DNA of 64,000 nucleotides from assembly GCF_008329535.1 (NCBI RefSeq), contig NZ_NPKR01000004.1, positions 434,001 through 498,000 on the forward strand, in the 5' to 3' direction. Below are positions 45,119 through 53,911 of this stretch, one piece after another; position 1 is the first letter of the stretch, and each line of letters begins with the position of its first letter. Below the pieces are notes generated by a model. The model saw nothing but the letters and a program-made list of their open reading frames with translations, was not told where the DNA came from and ran no database searches. Position numbers and translations under genes: made by a program. The DNA comes from Mycolicibacterium sp. P1-18. GTDB lineage: Bacteria > Actinomycetota > Actinomycetes > Mycobacteriales > Mycobacteriaceae.

Positions 45119-45146
45119 CTTATCGACGCTACGGGTCCGCGATAAG
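45119..45146. promoter_or_regulatory. candidate TetR operator
   Basis: CTTATCG (45119-45125) and CGATAAG (45140-45146) are a perfect 7-bp dyad with a 14-nt spacer. It lies in the 70-bp gap between the monooxygenase and the TetR gene, where both promoters must be. This is the classical place for a TetR operator that controls both genes. Confidence 0.5.
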
Positions 45147-45154
45147 ATACGCAA

Positions 45155-45751
45155 ATGTCCTCTAAGGCTCAGGGCCAGCGCCGCCGCGGAGCCGCGCTGG
45201 AAACCGCGATCCTCGACGCCGGCTGGGTTCAGCTCCTCGACGGCGGCTACGAACGCTTCACCATCGAGTCGGTGGCCGAGCGGTCGTCGTCGGCCCGCTC
45301 GGTGCTGTACCGGCGGTGGCCGTCGCGGCTGGACCTGCTCAAGGCGGTGATCCAGCACCGCGGCGAGATCGACTCGATTCCGACCCCGGACACCGGCACG
45401 CTGCGCGGCGACGTGCTGGCCACCCTCACCGAGTTCAACGAACGACGTTCGCGCATCATCGGTTTGATTGCCGCGCGCCTCGGTGCGTTCTACGACGAAG
45501 CGGGCGGATCGCCACGGGAACTGCGAGCGTGGTTCGTCCCAGACGGCCCGTCGGTGATGGACACCGTGCTCGAGCGTGCCCTCGCCCGCGGTGAAATCGC
45601 CGCGATTCCGCCACCGCGCATCGCCGTGCTGCCGGTCGACCTGCTCCGGCACGAACTGTTCATGACGATGACGTCGGCGCAGCCGGAAACCATCGTCGAG
45701 ATCGTCGACGACGTGTTCCTTCCGCTGGTCACCCAACTCAGAATTGGCTGA
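45155..45751 (+). CDS. TetR-family transcriptional regulator
   Basis: 198 aa. The N-terminal HTH (ALETAILDAGWVQLLDGGYERFTIESVAERSS then SVLYRRWPSRLDLLKAV) is of TetR/AcrR type. The C-terminal ligand domain is divergent (TetR_C-type with RRSRIIGLIAARLGAFYDEAGG). Transcribed away from the monooxygenase across a dyad, it likely represses that gene in response to an aromatic or similar substrate. The start lies close to the dyad, so the leader is short. Confidence 0.9.
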   Translation: MSSKAQGQRRRGAALETAILDAGWVQLLDGGYERFTIESVAERSSSARSVLYRRWPSRLDLLKAVIQHRGEIDSIPTPDTGTLRGDVLATLTEFNERRSRIIGLIAARLGAFYDEAGGSPRELRAWFVPDGPSVMDTVLERALARGEIAAIPPPRIAVLPVDLLRHELFMTMTSAQPETIVEIVDDVFLPLVTQLRIG

Positions 45752-45877
45752 CCGACTCAAGGCGAATCTCTGACAGTCGCTGTCGCGATTGCTTACACGG
45801 ACATCAGCAGTACTTTTGGCGGGTTCGATACGCCGTCGCCCTACACGAGCAACGATCTTGATTGTTACCCTCAGGAC

Positions 45878-46762
45878 ATGATCACGTTCATCACCAGCCT
45901 GCGGCATCCGCAGAACTCGGCGGACTACGGGCGGGTCGAGTCGCTGCTGGCCGACACGCTGGCCTCGATCGCCCGGCAGACCTCCGACGACTTCGCGGTG
46001 CTGGTGGTGGGCAACAGGCGGCCGGCCTTCGACCTGCCGCGGCAGACGCACTTCGTCGAGGTGGACTTCGATCCCCCGACCACCCATGCCGGAGCCCAGA
46101 CGGGCATGAGCGCCGTCATCTGGGACAAGGGCACCAAGCTCGGCATCGGACTGGCCGCCGCCCGCGCATTCGACCCGGACTACGTGATGTTCGTCGACGC
46201 CGACGACTTCGTCCACCGCGACATCGCGGCCTACGTCCACGACCACGCCGGCAGTCCGGGCTGGGTGATCCGGCGGGGGTGGATGTACTCGCGCAGCCGC
46301 AACGCCTACGCGTTGCGCCGCCGGCTGTTCCGGGTCTGCGGGACGTCGTTCATCCTGCCGTTCGAGGCCTACGCCGTGCCGGACGACCTGCTGGTCACCA
46401 GCAGTCAGGACGAGGTGGCCGACGCCCTCGGCGACGACGCCCTCCAGCACGTCGTCGGCGAGCACCGCTACGCGTTGGAGTGGTGGCAGAAGCGGGGCCG
46501 CGAACTGGACACCCTGCCGTTCGCCGGCGCGGTGTACCACGTCGACACCGGCGAAAACCATTCCGGCAGCATGCTTCTGGGCCCTGGGCTGCCGCACGGC
46601 CCGCAGCTGCTCGACGACTTCGGCATCGCCTCGTCAAAGGACCGGTGGGCCAGTCGATGGTCGGCCTACGGCCCACCGGCCTTCAAGCCCGACCTGCGTC
46701 CCCGACGCCCGTTCTTTCTCAAGCCCGCGACGTCGGAGCTGCCCCGCAGCCGTTCGCTCTAG
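45878..46762 (+). CDS. GT-A-fold glycosyltransferase-like protein
   Basis: 294 aa: MITFITSLRHPQNSADYGRV at the N-terminus, ARAFDPDYVMFVDADDFVHR with the DxD motif, and a long C-terminal part with YHVDTGENHSGSM. It resembles family-2 or related nucleotide-diphospho-sugar transferases. It stands alone, outside the exopolysaccharide locus, with an apparent promoter region of 126 bp. Its stop overlaps by 4 nt that of the convergent UsfY-like gene. Acceptor unknown. Confidence 0.72.
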   Translation: MITFITSLRHPQNSADYGRVESLLADTLASIARQTSDDFAVLVVGNRRPAFDLPRQTHFVEVDFDPPTTHAGAQTGMSAVIWDKGTKLGIGLAAARAFDPDYVMFVDADDFVHRDIAAYVHDHAGSPGWVIRRGWMYSRSRNAYALRRRLFRVCGTSFILPFEAYAVPDDLLVTSSQDEVADALGDDALQHVVGEHRYALEWWQKRGRELDTLPFAGAVYHVDTGENHSGSMLLGPGLPHGPQLLDDFGIASSKDRWASRWSAYGPPAFKPDLRPRRPFFLKPATSELPRSRSL

Positions 46763-47052
46763 CGCGGCAGCGGATGGTCCGCCATCCACCGCTGCTCGAC
46801 GCGCTTGACCCGCTGATGCTCCAGCGTGATCAGGATGGCGCCCGCCGTGACGAGTGCCCCGGCGATGAAGCCAAGGGGCAGTTGCCATTCCGGGCGGTTG
46901 TACGCGGTCGCCGCCAGGAACCCCGCGATCGTGGCCGTGCCGAGCATGATGAGTACCAGTCCGGGCAGCCACAGCGTGTCGATGAACGACTCACCGGCAT
47001 GCGGCTGGGTCGTACGGCAGTGGTCGACGGGATCTCGATGCGCACCCTTCAT
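46759..47052 (-). CDS. small two-helix membrane protein, UsfY-like
   Basis: 97 aa: MKGAHRDPVDHCRTTQPHAG then ESFIDTLWLPGLVLIMLGTA and a second helix (LGFIAGALVTAGAILITLEH), ending in a basic tail. The DPVDHxRTT-x-PxAGES opening recalls UsfY, a mycobacterial stress protein next to sigF, but I identify it from memory of the motif. The AAGGAG site favours this ATG (6-nt spacing) over the one at 47058. It lies alone here, not next to sigF. Confidence 0.6.
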   Translation of the reverse strand: MKGAHRDPVDHCRTTQPHAGESFIDTLWLPGLVLIMLGTATIAGFLAATAYNRPEWQLPLGFIAGALVTAGAILITLEHQRVKRVEQRWMADHPLPR

Positions 47053-47124
47053 CTGCATCTCCTTTCCGGAGAGATGCCATGATCGTACGCCGTTTGTGAG
47101 CCACGTCACAGTCCCGAAGGGCGG

Positions 47125-47580
47125 CTAGGGCCGCACCGGGTGACGGCTGAGGATCGACACCCGGTTGAACGCGTTGATGGCCGTCGCCACCCAGATGACC
47201 GCCGACAGCTCGTCGTCGGTGAGAACCTCTCTGGCCCGGGCATATTCACGTTCGGCGGTGTCGTGATCGGGCAGCGTCGTGGTGATCTCGGCCAGCCGCA
47301 GGGCGGCCTGCTCGCGATCGTCGAACAACTCGGTGTCACGCCACACCGACAGCGTCGCGAGCTGCTTGTCGGTGACTCCGGCCGCCACGGCGCGGGCATG
47401 GTGCACCTCCAGACACGACGGGCAGCCGTTGATCTGCGAGACGCGGACGTTGACCAGTTCGGTCAGGCTGCGCGACAGCCCCACTTCCCGCGCCGACTTG
47501 GTCACCGCGGTCGCCACCGCCACCATTGCGCGGTAGGCGTCGGGCGTCTGCTTGTCGATGTGTACGTGCTGAGTGTCCAT
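47125..47580 (-). CDS. carboxymuconolactone decarboxylase-family (AhpD-like) protein
   Basis: 151 aa, MDTQHVHIDKQTPDAYRAMV. The redox motif is QINGCPSCLEVHHARAVAAG (CxxC then His), as in AhpD-like alkylhydroperoxidase proteins, with an all-helical pattern. Such proteins reduce peroxides or act as thiol oxidoreductases. ATG preferred to upstream starts because of the family N-terminus. Divergent from a GNAT gene, with 59 nt between. Confidence 0.85.
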   Translation of the reverse strand: MDTQHVHIDKQTPDAYRAMVAVATAVTKSAREVGLSRSLTELVNVRVSQINGCPSCLEVHHARAVAAGVTDKQLATLSVWRDTELFDDREQAALRLAEITTTLPDHDTAEREYARAREVLTDDELSAVIWVATAINAFNRVSILSRHPVRP

Positions 47581-47639
47581 CGCGCGCCCCGTCGTCAAAG
47601 GATAGTGTCGGACCGATCGTACGGAGCCAAGGGAGCGCG

Positions 47640-47972
47640 ATGACCGAGCTGACGGACAAGACCGGCGCACCGGTCCAGATCGCCCGTGCGGGCGACACGT
47701 TCACCGTCGAGGTCGACGGTCAGACGGTGGGCCTGACACGGTTCGTGGAGCGCGCCGACCAGCGCGTGTTCGTCCACACCGAGGTCGAACCGGCCTTCGG
47801 CGGGCGCGGCCTCGCCACGGTGCTGATCGCCCAAGCATTCGCCGCGACGCGGGCCGACGGTCGGCGCATCGTCGCGCTGTGTCCGATGGTCGCCGCCTAC
47901 GTCAAGAAGCACCACGACTTCGACGACCTCGTCGACCACCCGACGCGCGAGCTCATGGACTCACTGCGGTAG
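47640..47972 (+). CDS. GNAT N-acetyltransferase (short YjdJ-type)
   Basis: 110 aa; VFVHTEVEPAFGGRGLATVL is the acetyl-CoA loop with the G-x-G-x-A motif and ALCPMVAAYVKKHHDF the conserved C-terminal helix of the small GNAT_like family. Site AAGGGAGCG before the ATG. The family acetylates unknown small substrates or is without known function. Its 3' end overlaps the convergent flavoprotein gene by 20 nt. Confidence 0.85.
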   Translation: MTELTDKTGAPVQIARAGDTFTVEVDGQTVGLTRFVERADQRVFVHTEVEPAFGGRGLATVLIAQAFAATRADGRRIVALCPMVAAYVKKHHDFDDLVDHPTRELMDSLR

Positions 47973-50643
47973 CGAGCGCCTGGCGGGCGTACGCCCGCAC
48001 GTCGGCGTCCCCGTCCTCCAGCGCGCCTTCGAGTGCGTCGCGGGCCGCCGACTCCGAGGCAGCCCACCGGGTGAGGCTCAGCACCGCAGCCTTGCGCACG
48101 TCCAGGTGTGGATCGGTGAGTGCCCGCGACAGCGGGGGCACCGCGGCGGCCGGCGACGGGGCGCCCGCCAGCGCCCTCGCCGCGCCCTGCCGGATCTGCC
48201 AGGCCGACGCCGCGAGTGCGCCTTCGACGGCCGTCGCGTCCCCGTCGTCCCACGCCACCGAGCCCATGGCCGCCAGCGCCGCGGCCCGCACCAGGGGGTC
48301 GAAGTCCTCCACCAGCACCCGCACGGCGTCGCTCCCGGTGCGCAGCGTGCCGAGACCGTTGGCCACGGCGATGCGCACCTCCCGGTTGACGTCGCCACGT
48401 GCGGCGGCGACCCCGGCCGCGTCGTCCACCGACACCAGCGCCCGAACCGCCTCGATCCGCACGCGGTGGTCCCGGTCGGTCAGCGCCTGGCGGTACTGCC
48501 CGGCCCCGCCTGCCCTCCGGGCACTGAGCACGTACACCGCGACGCTGCGCACCACGGGGTCGTCGGAGTCCAGCACCGCGGCCAGCGCCTCCGGTTGGGG
48601 TAGCACCTCGACGAGTTCGCGCGCGCCGTCGGCCGCGATGCCCCTGACCTCTGCGTCGGAGTCGGCCAATGCGGCGACCAACGCCGTAGCCCATCCCTCG
48701 GCGAGGTGCTCGGTGAGCACGTCGACCGCCGTGCGTCGCACGCCGGGGTCGTCGTCGACCAGGTAGGGCGCCAGGTCCTCCAGGGTGGGCTCGTCCAGGG
48801 CCAGGACGGCGGCGATCCGCGGCGACGGCGGCGGGCCGGCGGCCTCGACTATCCGCGACACGGCGCTGGCCGGGGCCTGACCGCCCACCAGATCGGGTTG
48901 GGCGACGACGACGGATTCGGTTTCCCCGCTGGGTAATTGGTCCAGACCCGGGACGGGGACGAAATACGGGGCGACGGGCCGCTTGAGGAACTCCATCTCG
49001 CCCTCGGGCGTCAGACGCAGGTTGAGGTGATAGCGCCAGTCGACGTCGTCGCGCTCGGGCATGTCGCTGCGATCGTGGTAGAGACCCCACCGGGATTCGG
49101 TGCGCGTCAGGGACGACCGGGCCGCCATCTCGGCGCAGTCGCGGATGAACGACACCTCGACCGCGCGCATCAGTTCGTGAGGCGTGGTCGCGCCGATGCC
49201 GGCCACCTCGTCGCGCATCCGGTCGAAGGTCTGCACGGCGAGCGACAGCTTCGCGGCGGTCTTGGGCGGCGCGACGTAGTCGTTGACGAACCGGCGCAGC
49301 TTGTACTCGACCTGCGGCTGCGGCGGTCCGTCCGGGTGCCGCAGCGGCCGGTAGATCAGCTCGTGGGCGGCGGCGATCTGGTCTGCCGGCAGCACGTCGG
49401 GCGTGGCGACGTCCTCGAGCGTGCCCGCCGCGTGCGCGCCGGCGAGTTCTCCGTAGACGAACGCGCCGATCATGTAGTTGTGCGGCACGCAGGCCAGGTC
49501 ACCGGCGGCGTAGAGGCCCGGCACGGTGGTGCGGGCGTTCTCGTCGACCCAGACGCCCGAGGCCGAATGTCCACCGCAGAGCCCGATTTCGGAGATGTGC
49601 ATCTCGACGTCGTGGGTGCGGTAGTCGTGGCCGCGGTTGGCGTGGAACGTGCCGCGGGTGGGCCGCTCGGTGGTGTGCAGGATGCCCTCGAGCGTGCTCA
49701 AGGTCTCGTCGGGAAGGTGACTCACCTTGAGGTAGATCGGCCCCCGGGCGGACTCGATCTCGCTCTTGACCTCGGCCATCATCTGCCCGGACCAGTAGTC
49801 GGAGTCGACGAACCGTTCGCCGAGCGCGTTGACCTGATAGCCGCCAAAGGGATTGGCGACGTACGCGCAGGCGGGCCCGTTGTAGTCCTTGATCAGCGGG
49901 TTGATCTGGAAGCACTCGATGCCCGACAGTTCCGCACCGGCGTGCAGCGCCATCGCGTAGCCGTCGCCGGCGTTGGTCGGATTCTCGTAGGTGCCGTAGA
50001 GGTATCCCGACGCGGGCAGCCCCAGGCGACCACACGGACCCGTCGCGAGGATGACGGCCTTCGCCTTCACCACCACGAACTCGCCGGTGCGACTGTTCAA
50101 CGCGACGGCGCCCACGGCCCGGCCGTCGTGGGTCAGCACGCGCACGGGCACGAGCCGGTTCTCGATGCGGATCTTCTCCCGCATCGTGCGTTGCCGCAGC
50201 ACGCGGTAGAGGGCCTTCTTGACGTCCTTGCCCTCCGGCATCGGCAGCACGTACGAGCCAGAGCGGTGCACCCGGCGCACGGCGTACTCACCGTGCTCGT
50301 CCTTCTCGAACTTCACGCCGTAGCGCTCCAGCCGCTGCACCATCGCGAACCCGCGGGTCGCGGTCTGATAGATGGTGCGCTGGTTGACGATTCCGTCGTT
50401 GGCGCGGGTGATCTCGGCGACGTAGTCCTCCGGTGTGGCCTTGCCGGGGATGACGGCGTTGTTCACCCCGTCCATGCCCATCGCCAGTGCGCCGGAGTGC
50501 CGCACGTGTGCCTTCTCCATCAGCAGCACCTGGGCGCCGTGCTCCGCGGCGGTCAGCGCGGCCATCGTGCCGGCGGTGCCGCCGCCGACCACCAGGACGT
50601 CGCACTCCATCTGGACGGCGTCGTCGATCGGGGGAATCTGCAT
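47953..50643 (-). CDS. AprA/FrdA-like FAD flavoprotein fused to C-terminal HEAT repeats
   Basis: 896 aa. Residues 1-580 form a fumarate-reductase/APS-reductase-type flavoprotein: LVVGGGTAGTMAALTAAEHG (residues 18-37), HSGALAMGMDGVNNAV, AVILATGPCGRLGLPASGY, GLYAAGDLACVPHNYMIGAF, and a helical capping region. From about residue 615 to the end come roughly eight to nine HEAT repeats (DPGVRRTAVDVL, DAEVRGIAADGARE, DPVVRSVAVYVL, DHRVRIEAVRAL and so on). It is translated directly after the ABC ATPase (TGATG overlap). With the ferredoxin in the operon it may be the redox enzyme for the imported compound; the substrate is not known. Confidence 0.87.
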   Translation of the reverse strand: MQIPPIDDAVQMECDVLVVGGGTAGTMAALTAAEHGAQVLLMEKAHVRHSGALAMGMDGVNNAVIPGKATPEDYVAEITRANDGIVNQRTIYQTATRGFAMVQRLERYGVKFEKDEHGEYAVRRVHRSGSYVLPMPEGKDVKKALYRVLRQRTMREKIRIENRLVPVRVLTHDGRAVGAVALNSRTGEFVVVKAKAVILATGPCGRLGLPASGYLYGTYENPTNAGDGYAMALHAGAELSGIECFQINPLIKDYNGPACAYVANPFGGYQVNALGERFVDSDYWSGQMMAEVKSEIESARGPIYLKVSHLPDETLSTLEGILHTTERPTRGTFHANRGHDYRTHDVEMHISEIGLCGGHSASGVWVDENARTTVPGLYAAGDLACVPHNYMIGAFVYGELAGAHAAGTLEDVATPDVLPADQIAAAHELIYRPLRHPDGPPQPQVEYKLRRFVNDYVAPPKTAAKLSLAVQTFDRMRDEVAGIGATTPHELMRAVEVSFIRDCAEMAARSSLTRTESRWGLYHDRSDMPERDDVDWRYHLNLRLTPEGEMEFLKRPVAPYFVPVPGLDQLPSGETESVVVAQPDLVGGQAPASAVSRIVEAAGPPPSPRIAAVLALDEPTLEDLAPYLVDDDPGVRRTAVDVLTEHLAEGWATALVAALADSDAEVRGIAADGARELVEVLPQPEALAAVLDSDDPVVRSVAVYVLSARRAGGAGQYRQALTDRDHRVRIEAVRALVSVDDAAGVAAARGDVNREVRIAVANGLGTLRTGSDAVRVLVEDFDPLVRAAALAAMGSVAWDDGDATAVEGALAASAWQIRQGAARALAGAPSPAAAVPPLSRALTDPHLDVRKAAVLSLTRWAASESAARDALEGALEDGDADVRAYARQALATAVSP

Positions 50644-51392
50644 CAGCTCACCAAGTCCGAATCATCTAGGGCGGAAATCGCGTCGGCACGCAGGGCGCTT
50701 CGCGACACGTCGGGGTTGCGGGGCGACGGCACCTCGAGCACCGTCCGGAGCGGTCGGCCGGCGCGACCGAGAACCGCGATGCGGTCGCCGAGGAGAAGTG
50801 CCTCGTCGACGTCGTGGGTCACGAAGACCACGGTGGTCGGGTGGGCCCGCCAGGTGTCGACGAGCAACCGCTGCATGGTCGCGCGGGTCTGGCTGTCCAG
50901 GGCGCCGAACGGCTCGTCCATCATCACCGCCCGGGGTGCACCCGCCAGCCCGCGGGCCAGCTGCACCCGCTGGCGCATGCCGCCCGACAGGCTCTTCGGC
51001 AGGTAGCGTTCGAATCCGGTCAACCCCACGTCGGAGATCCAGCGCAGGGCCTCCTCGCGGCGACCGACTCGCGGCCGGCCGGCGAGCTTGAGGGCCAACT
51101 CGACGTTGGATTGCACGGTCCGCCAGGGCAACAACGCGTTGTCCTGGAACACCATCGCCCGATCGCGCGACGTGGTGACGATGGGTGCACCATCGGCGAG
51201 CAGCTCGCCGCGGTCCGGCGTCAGCAGGCCGGCGAGGGCCCGCAGGACGGTCGACTTGCCGCAGCCCGAGGGGCCCGTCAGCACCAGGATCTCCCCGGGC
51301 CGGACGTCGAGGTGCAGACCGTCGACCACAGGAGCGCCGCCGTAGCTCAGGACGACGTCCCGCAGCGTCAGGCCCATGCCCTCGCCGGTCAT
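50643..51392 (-). CDS. ABC transporter ATP-binding protein (NrtD/SsuB/TauB type)
   Basis: 249 aa. Walker A LTGPSGCGKSTVLRALAG, Q-loop MVFQDNALLPWRTV, signature LSGGMRQRVQLARGLAG, Walker B AVMMDEPFGALDSQTR, and the H-loop VVFVTHDVDEALLLGD are all intact. These belong to the nitrate/sulfonate/taurine import class. The ATG at 51392 overlaps the permease stop (ATGA). It powers import with the permease and binding protein of the same operon. Confidence 0.95.
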   Translation of the reverse strand: MTGEGMGLTLRDVVLSYGGAPVVDGLHLDVRPGEILVLTGPSGCGKSTVLRALAGLLTPDRGELLADGAPIVTTSRDRAMVFQDNALLPWRTVQSNVELALKLAGRPRVGRREEALRWISDVGLTGFERYLPKSLSGGMRQRVQLARGLAGAPRAVMMDEPFGALDSQTRATMQRLLVDTWRAHPTTVVFVTHDVDEALLLGDRIAVLGRAGRPLRTVLEVPSPRNPDVSRSALRADAISALDDSDLVS

Positions 51393-52243
51393 CGGTTCGC
51401 CCCCTGGCCGCGCGGCAGCCAGCCGGTCACCCGTCGGCCGATCAGTTCCACGGCGGCGGAGGTGACGAAGCCCAGCACACCGATGGTGATGATGCCGACG
51501 AACACCTCGGGATAGGCCAGCACGGTGTAGGCCTGCCAGGTGCGGTATCCGACGCCGAGGCGCCCGGAGATCATCTCCGCGGAGATGACGCAGATCCATG
51601 CGACGCCGATGCCCACCGACAGCCCGCCGAAGACGCCGGGAAGGATGCCCGGCACCACGACTCGGACGAGGACGTCCCACCGATTCCCGCCCAGTGTGCG
51701 CACCGAGTCCTCCCACAGCGTGGGCAGGGCACGTACGGCGTGGCGGGTGCTGACCATGATCGGGAAGTACGCCGCGAGGAAGGTGATGAAGACGATCCCG
51801 GCCTCGTCGGTGGGAAACAACAGGATTGCGACGGGGACGATCGCGATGGCCGGGATGGGTCGGGCCAGCTCGACGAGTGGGCCGAAGACGTTGGCGGCCT
51901 TCGGCGACCGGCCGAGCATGATGCCGGTGATCACGCCCACCACCGCGGCGAGCGCGAAGCCGGTGAGGATGCGGATCAGCGACTGGCCGAGGTCGAGCCA
52001 GTAGTCCTCGGTGGCCAGGCGGCGTGCGAACGCCGACGCGATCTCGGTCACGGTGGGCAGGGTGTCGAAGCGCAACCAGAACCGAATGTGGTTGGCGGTC
52101 AGCACCTGCCAGAGTCCGACGACCGCCGCGACGGACGCGATCCGCACCAGCCAGGAGGGCCACGCTCGTCGACGCGCCGAGGCGATGGGTGCGGTGGCGA
52201 CGGCGGGCTCGTCGACGGTCAGCACCGCGGGCGGGGCGGTCAC
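51389..52243 (-). CDS. ABC transporter permease (NitT/TauT type)
   Basis: 284 aa with six hydrophobic segments (for example IASVAAVVGLWQVLTA, LIRILTGFALAAVVGVITGI, LSVGIGVAWICVISAEMISG). EAA-type loop: VRTLGGNRWDVLVRVVVPGILPG. The last segments follow the SsuC/NrtB pattern. GTG start overlapping the binding-protein stop (GTGA). One permease gene, so the channel would be a homodimer. Confidence 0.93.
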   Translation of the reverse strand: MTAPPAVLTVDEPAVATAPIASARRRAWPSWLVRIASVAAVVGLWQVLTANHIRFWLRFDTLPTVTEIASAFARRLATEDYWLDLGQSLIRILTGFALAAVVGVITGIMLGRSPKAANVFGPLVELARPIPAIAIVPVAILLFPTDEAGIVFITFLAAYFPIMVSTRHAVRALPTLWEDSVRTLGGNRWDVLVRVVVPGILPGVFGGLSVGIGVAWICVISAEMISGRLGVGYRTWQAYTVLAYPEVFVGIITIGVLGFVTSAAVELIGRRVTGWLPRGQGANR

Positions 52244-53667
52244 ACCGCACCTGCCAGTGCCTGCTGGTAGTCGACCACCGCCGCGCCCGGATGTGCGCCG
52301 GTGTAGCGCTCGGCGCCCGCGACCGTGCCGAAGGGCAGGAAGTCGCTGCCGTCGCGCACCCACACGGACTTGTCCGCGAACCACCGAGTGCCGAACTCGG
52401 CGTCGGACACGTAGGCGGCGCGGACCGTCGCACCGCGGGCCGTGGCCTCGCGGACGGCGCGCAGCAGGCAGCCGGGGTTGGCGGCGGGCTGGGTGGCGTC
52501 GGTGCCGTCGACCCACAATTCGCCGGCCAGCTTCGGATCGGACACCGCGACGTTGCACACCGGGTCCCGGCCCTTCAGCAGCGACGGGTTGGTGGCGGAG
52601 TTCAGCGCGGCGTCGTAGTCCTGGCCGCGCGCCCTGAAGGCCTTGCGGATGGCCCCGTCGGAGACGAAGCCGTCGACGTTGAGGTCGGCGAAGTCGCCGA
52701 TGGACTTCAGGTACGGTACGTCGCCCTTGAGTGCCTGCACCAGTGAGGGTTTGAGCGTGGTGTCGAAGCTGGTGCCGCCAGGGCCGTTGTAGAGGTAGAC
52801 CACCTCCGGCGGCAGACCGCTGCCGTCGGCGACGAGCTTGGCCGCCTCCAAGGGATTCTGGTTGAGGAAGTCGGTGGCGTCGAGTTGGGCCTGCAGGAAC
52901 GCGTCGAGCACCTCCGGGTGCTGGTCGGCGTAGGCACGGCGAACCACCACGCCGTGGAAGGTGGGGTAATTGCCCTCGGCGCCGTCGTAGAGCAGCTTGG
53001 CCTTGTTCTGGAAGACCAGCAGGCCCGGCCACGCTACGAACTGCGAGAGTGCCTGCACCTGACCCGATTCCAATGCCGACGCGCCGACCTGGGGTTGTTG
53101 GTTGAGCACCTCGACACCCGACTTCGGGTCCACGCCCGCGGTGTCGAGCGCGCGGACCAGCGTGCCGTGACCCGCCGATCCGACACTGGCGGAGACCTTC
53201 TGGCCCTTGAGGTCGTCGACCGTGCGTGCCGTCGAGGCAGGCGGCACGACGATCATGTTGAGGGCGCCGGTCGGGCTGTAGCCGGTGACGGAGACCAGCT
53301 CCGTCTTGGCCCGTTCGTTGGCCTGGGTCTTGGAACCGTTGATCAGCAGCGGATAGTCGCCCATCGAGCCGATGTCGATCTTCTCGGCGACCATCTGGGC
53401 GGTGATGGGGGCGCCGGTGTCGTAGTCCTGCCACTGCACGTCGTAGTGCTTGCCGGAGGACCTACCGATGTCGTCGAGTCGCTTCTCCAGGAAGCCCTTG
53501 GCCTTCAACAGGGTCCCGGCGGTGACGGTGTTGATGGTCTTGGACTGGTAGCCGACGACGACGGTCACGGTGTCGGAGTCGGCGGACTTCGACGTGGCGT
53601 CCAGCGAGCAGGATGACGCGGTGAGGGTGGTGGCGACAGCAGCCATCGCCACGAGTGTGCGTTTCAT
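52240..53667 (-). CDS. ABC substrate-binding lipoprotein with C-terminal NosL-like domain
   Basis: 475 aa. Lipobox ASSC near residue 19, then a NitT/TauT-type binding fold (VVVGYQSKTINTVTAG, KIDIGSMGDYPLLING, GQKVSASVGSAGHGTLV, QVQALSQFVAWPGLLVF). The last ~110 residues (about 366-475) are extra: DPVCNVAVSDPKLAGELWVD, ANPGCLLRAV and ADKSVWVRDGSDFLPFGTVA, ending AVVDYQQAL. They follow the order of NosL, a copper-binding accessory protein of nitrous-oxide reductase, including the first Cys and the terminal AxxF-like strand, though the Cys-x-Met is Cys-x-Val here. It feeds the adjacent permease. Confidence 0.86.
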   Translation of the reverse strand: MKRTLVAMAAVATTLTASSCSLDATSKSADSDTVTVVVGYQSKTINTVTAGTLLKAKGFLEKRLDDIGRSSGKHYDVQWQDYDTGAPITAQMVAEKIDIGSMGDYPLLINGSKTQANERAKTELVSVTGYSPTGALNMIVVPPASTARTVDDLKGQKVSASVGSAGHGTLVRALDTAGVDPKSGVEVLNQQPQVGASALESGQVQALSQFVAWPGLLVFQNKAKLLYDGAEGNYPTFHGVVVRRAYADQHPEVLDAFLQAQLDATDFLNQNPLEAAKLVADGSGLPPEVVYLYNGPGGTSFDTTLKPSLVQALKGDVPYLKSIGDFADLNVDGFVSDGAIRKAFRARGQDYDAALNSATNPSLLKGRDPVCNVAVSDPKLAGELWVDGTDATQPAANPGCLLRAVREATARGATVRAAYVSDAEFGTRWFADKSVWVRDGSDFLPFGTVAGAERYTGAHPGAAVVDYQQALAGAV

Positions 53668-53683
53668 TGACGTTCCCGGGTTG

Positions 53684-53911
53684 TCAGCGGATGAGGAAGG
53701 GCATGTTGACGGTGACGGCGCCGGTGGGACAGCGCGCGGCACACGGTCCGCAGTACCAACACTCGTCGACGTGCATGAACGCCTTGCCGTTCTCCGGGTT
53801 GATGGCCAGGGAGTCCAGCGGACAGATCTCCACGCACAGGGTGCAGCCCTCGATGCAGAGCGACTCGTCGATCGTCACCGGTACGTCGACGCGTTGGTTG
53901 ACCAGGGCCAT
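53684..53911 (-). CDS. two-cluster 4Fe-4S ferredoxin, AprB-like
   Basis: 75 aa. Two clusters: Cys19, 23, 26 and 30 (CIEGCTLCVEICP) and Cys51, 54, 57 and 61 (CWYCGPCAARCP). The spacing of the first set (x3, x2, x3) and the CWYCGPC of the second recall the AprB subunit of APS reductase, here without its C-terminal tail. Overlaps the gntR stop by 1 nt. Presumed electron carrier for the flavoprotein encoded four genes later. Confidence 0.93.
   Translation of the reverse strand: MALVNQRVDVPVTIDESLCIEGCTLCVEICPLDSLAINPENGKAFMHVDECWYCGPCAARCPTGAVTVNMPFLIR

Noticed and set aside
45878..46762. Link of the lone glycosyltransferase to the exopolysaccharide locus
   Set aside because: It is more than 13 kb away, past recCBD, with its own upstream gap, so no operon link is supported.
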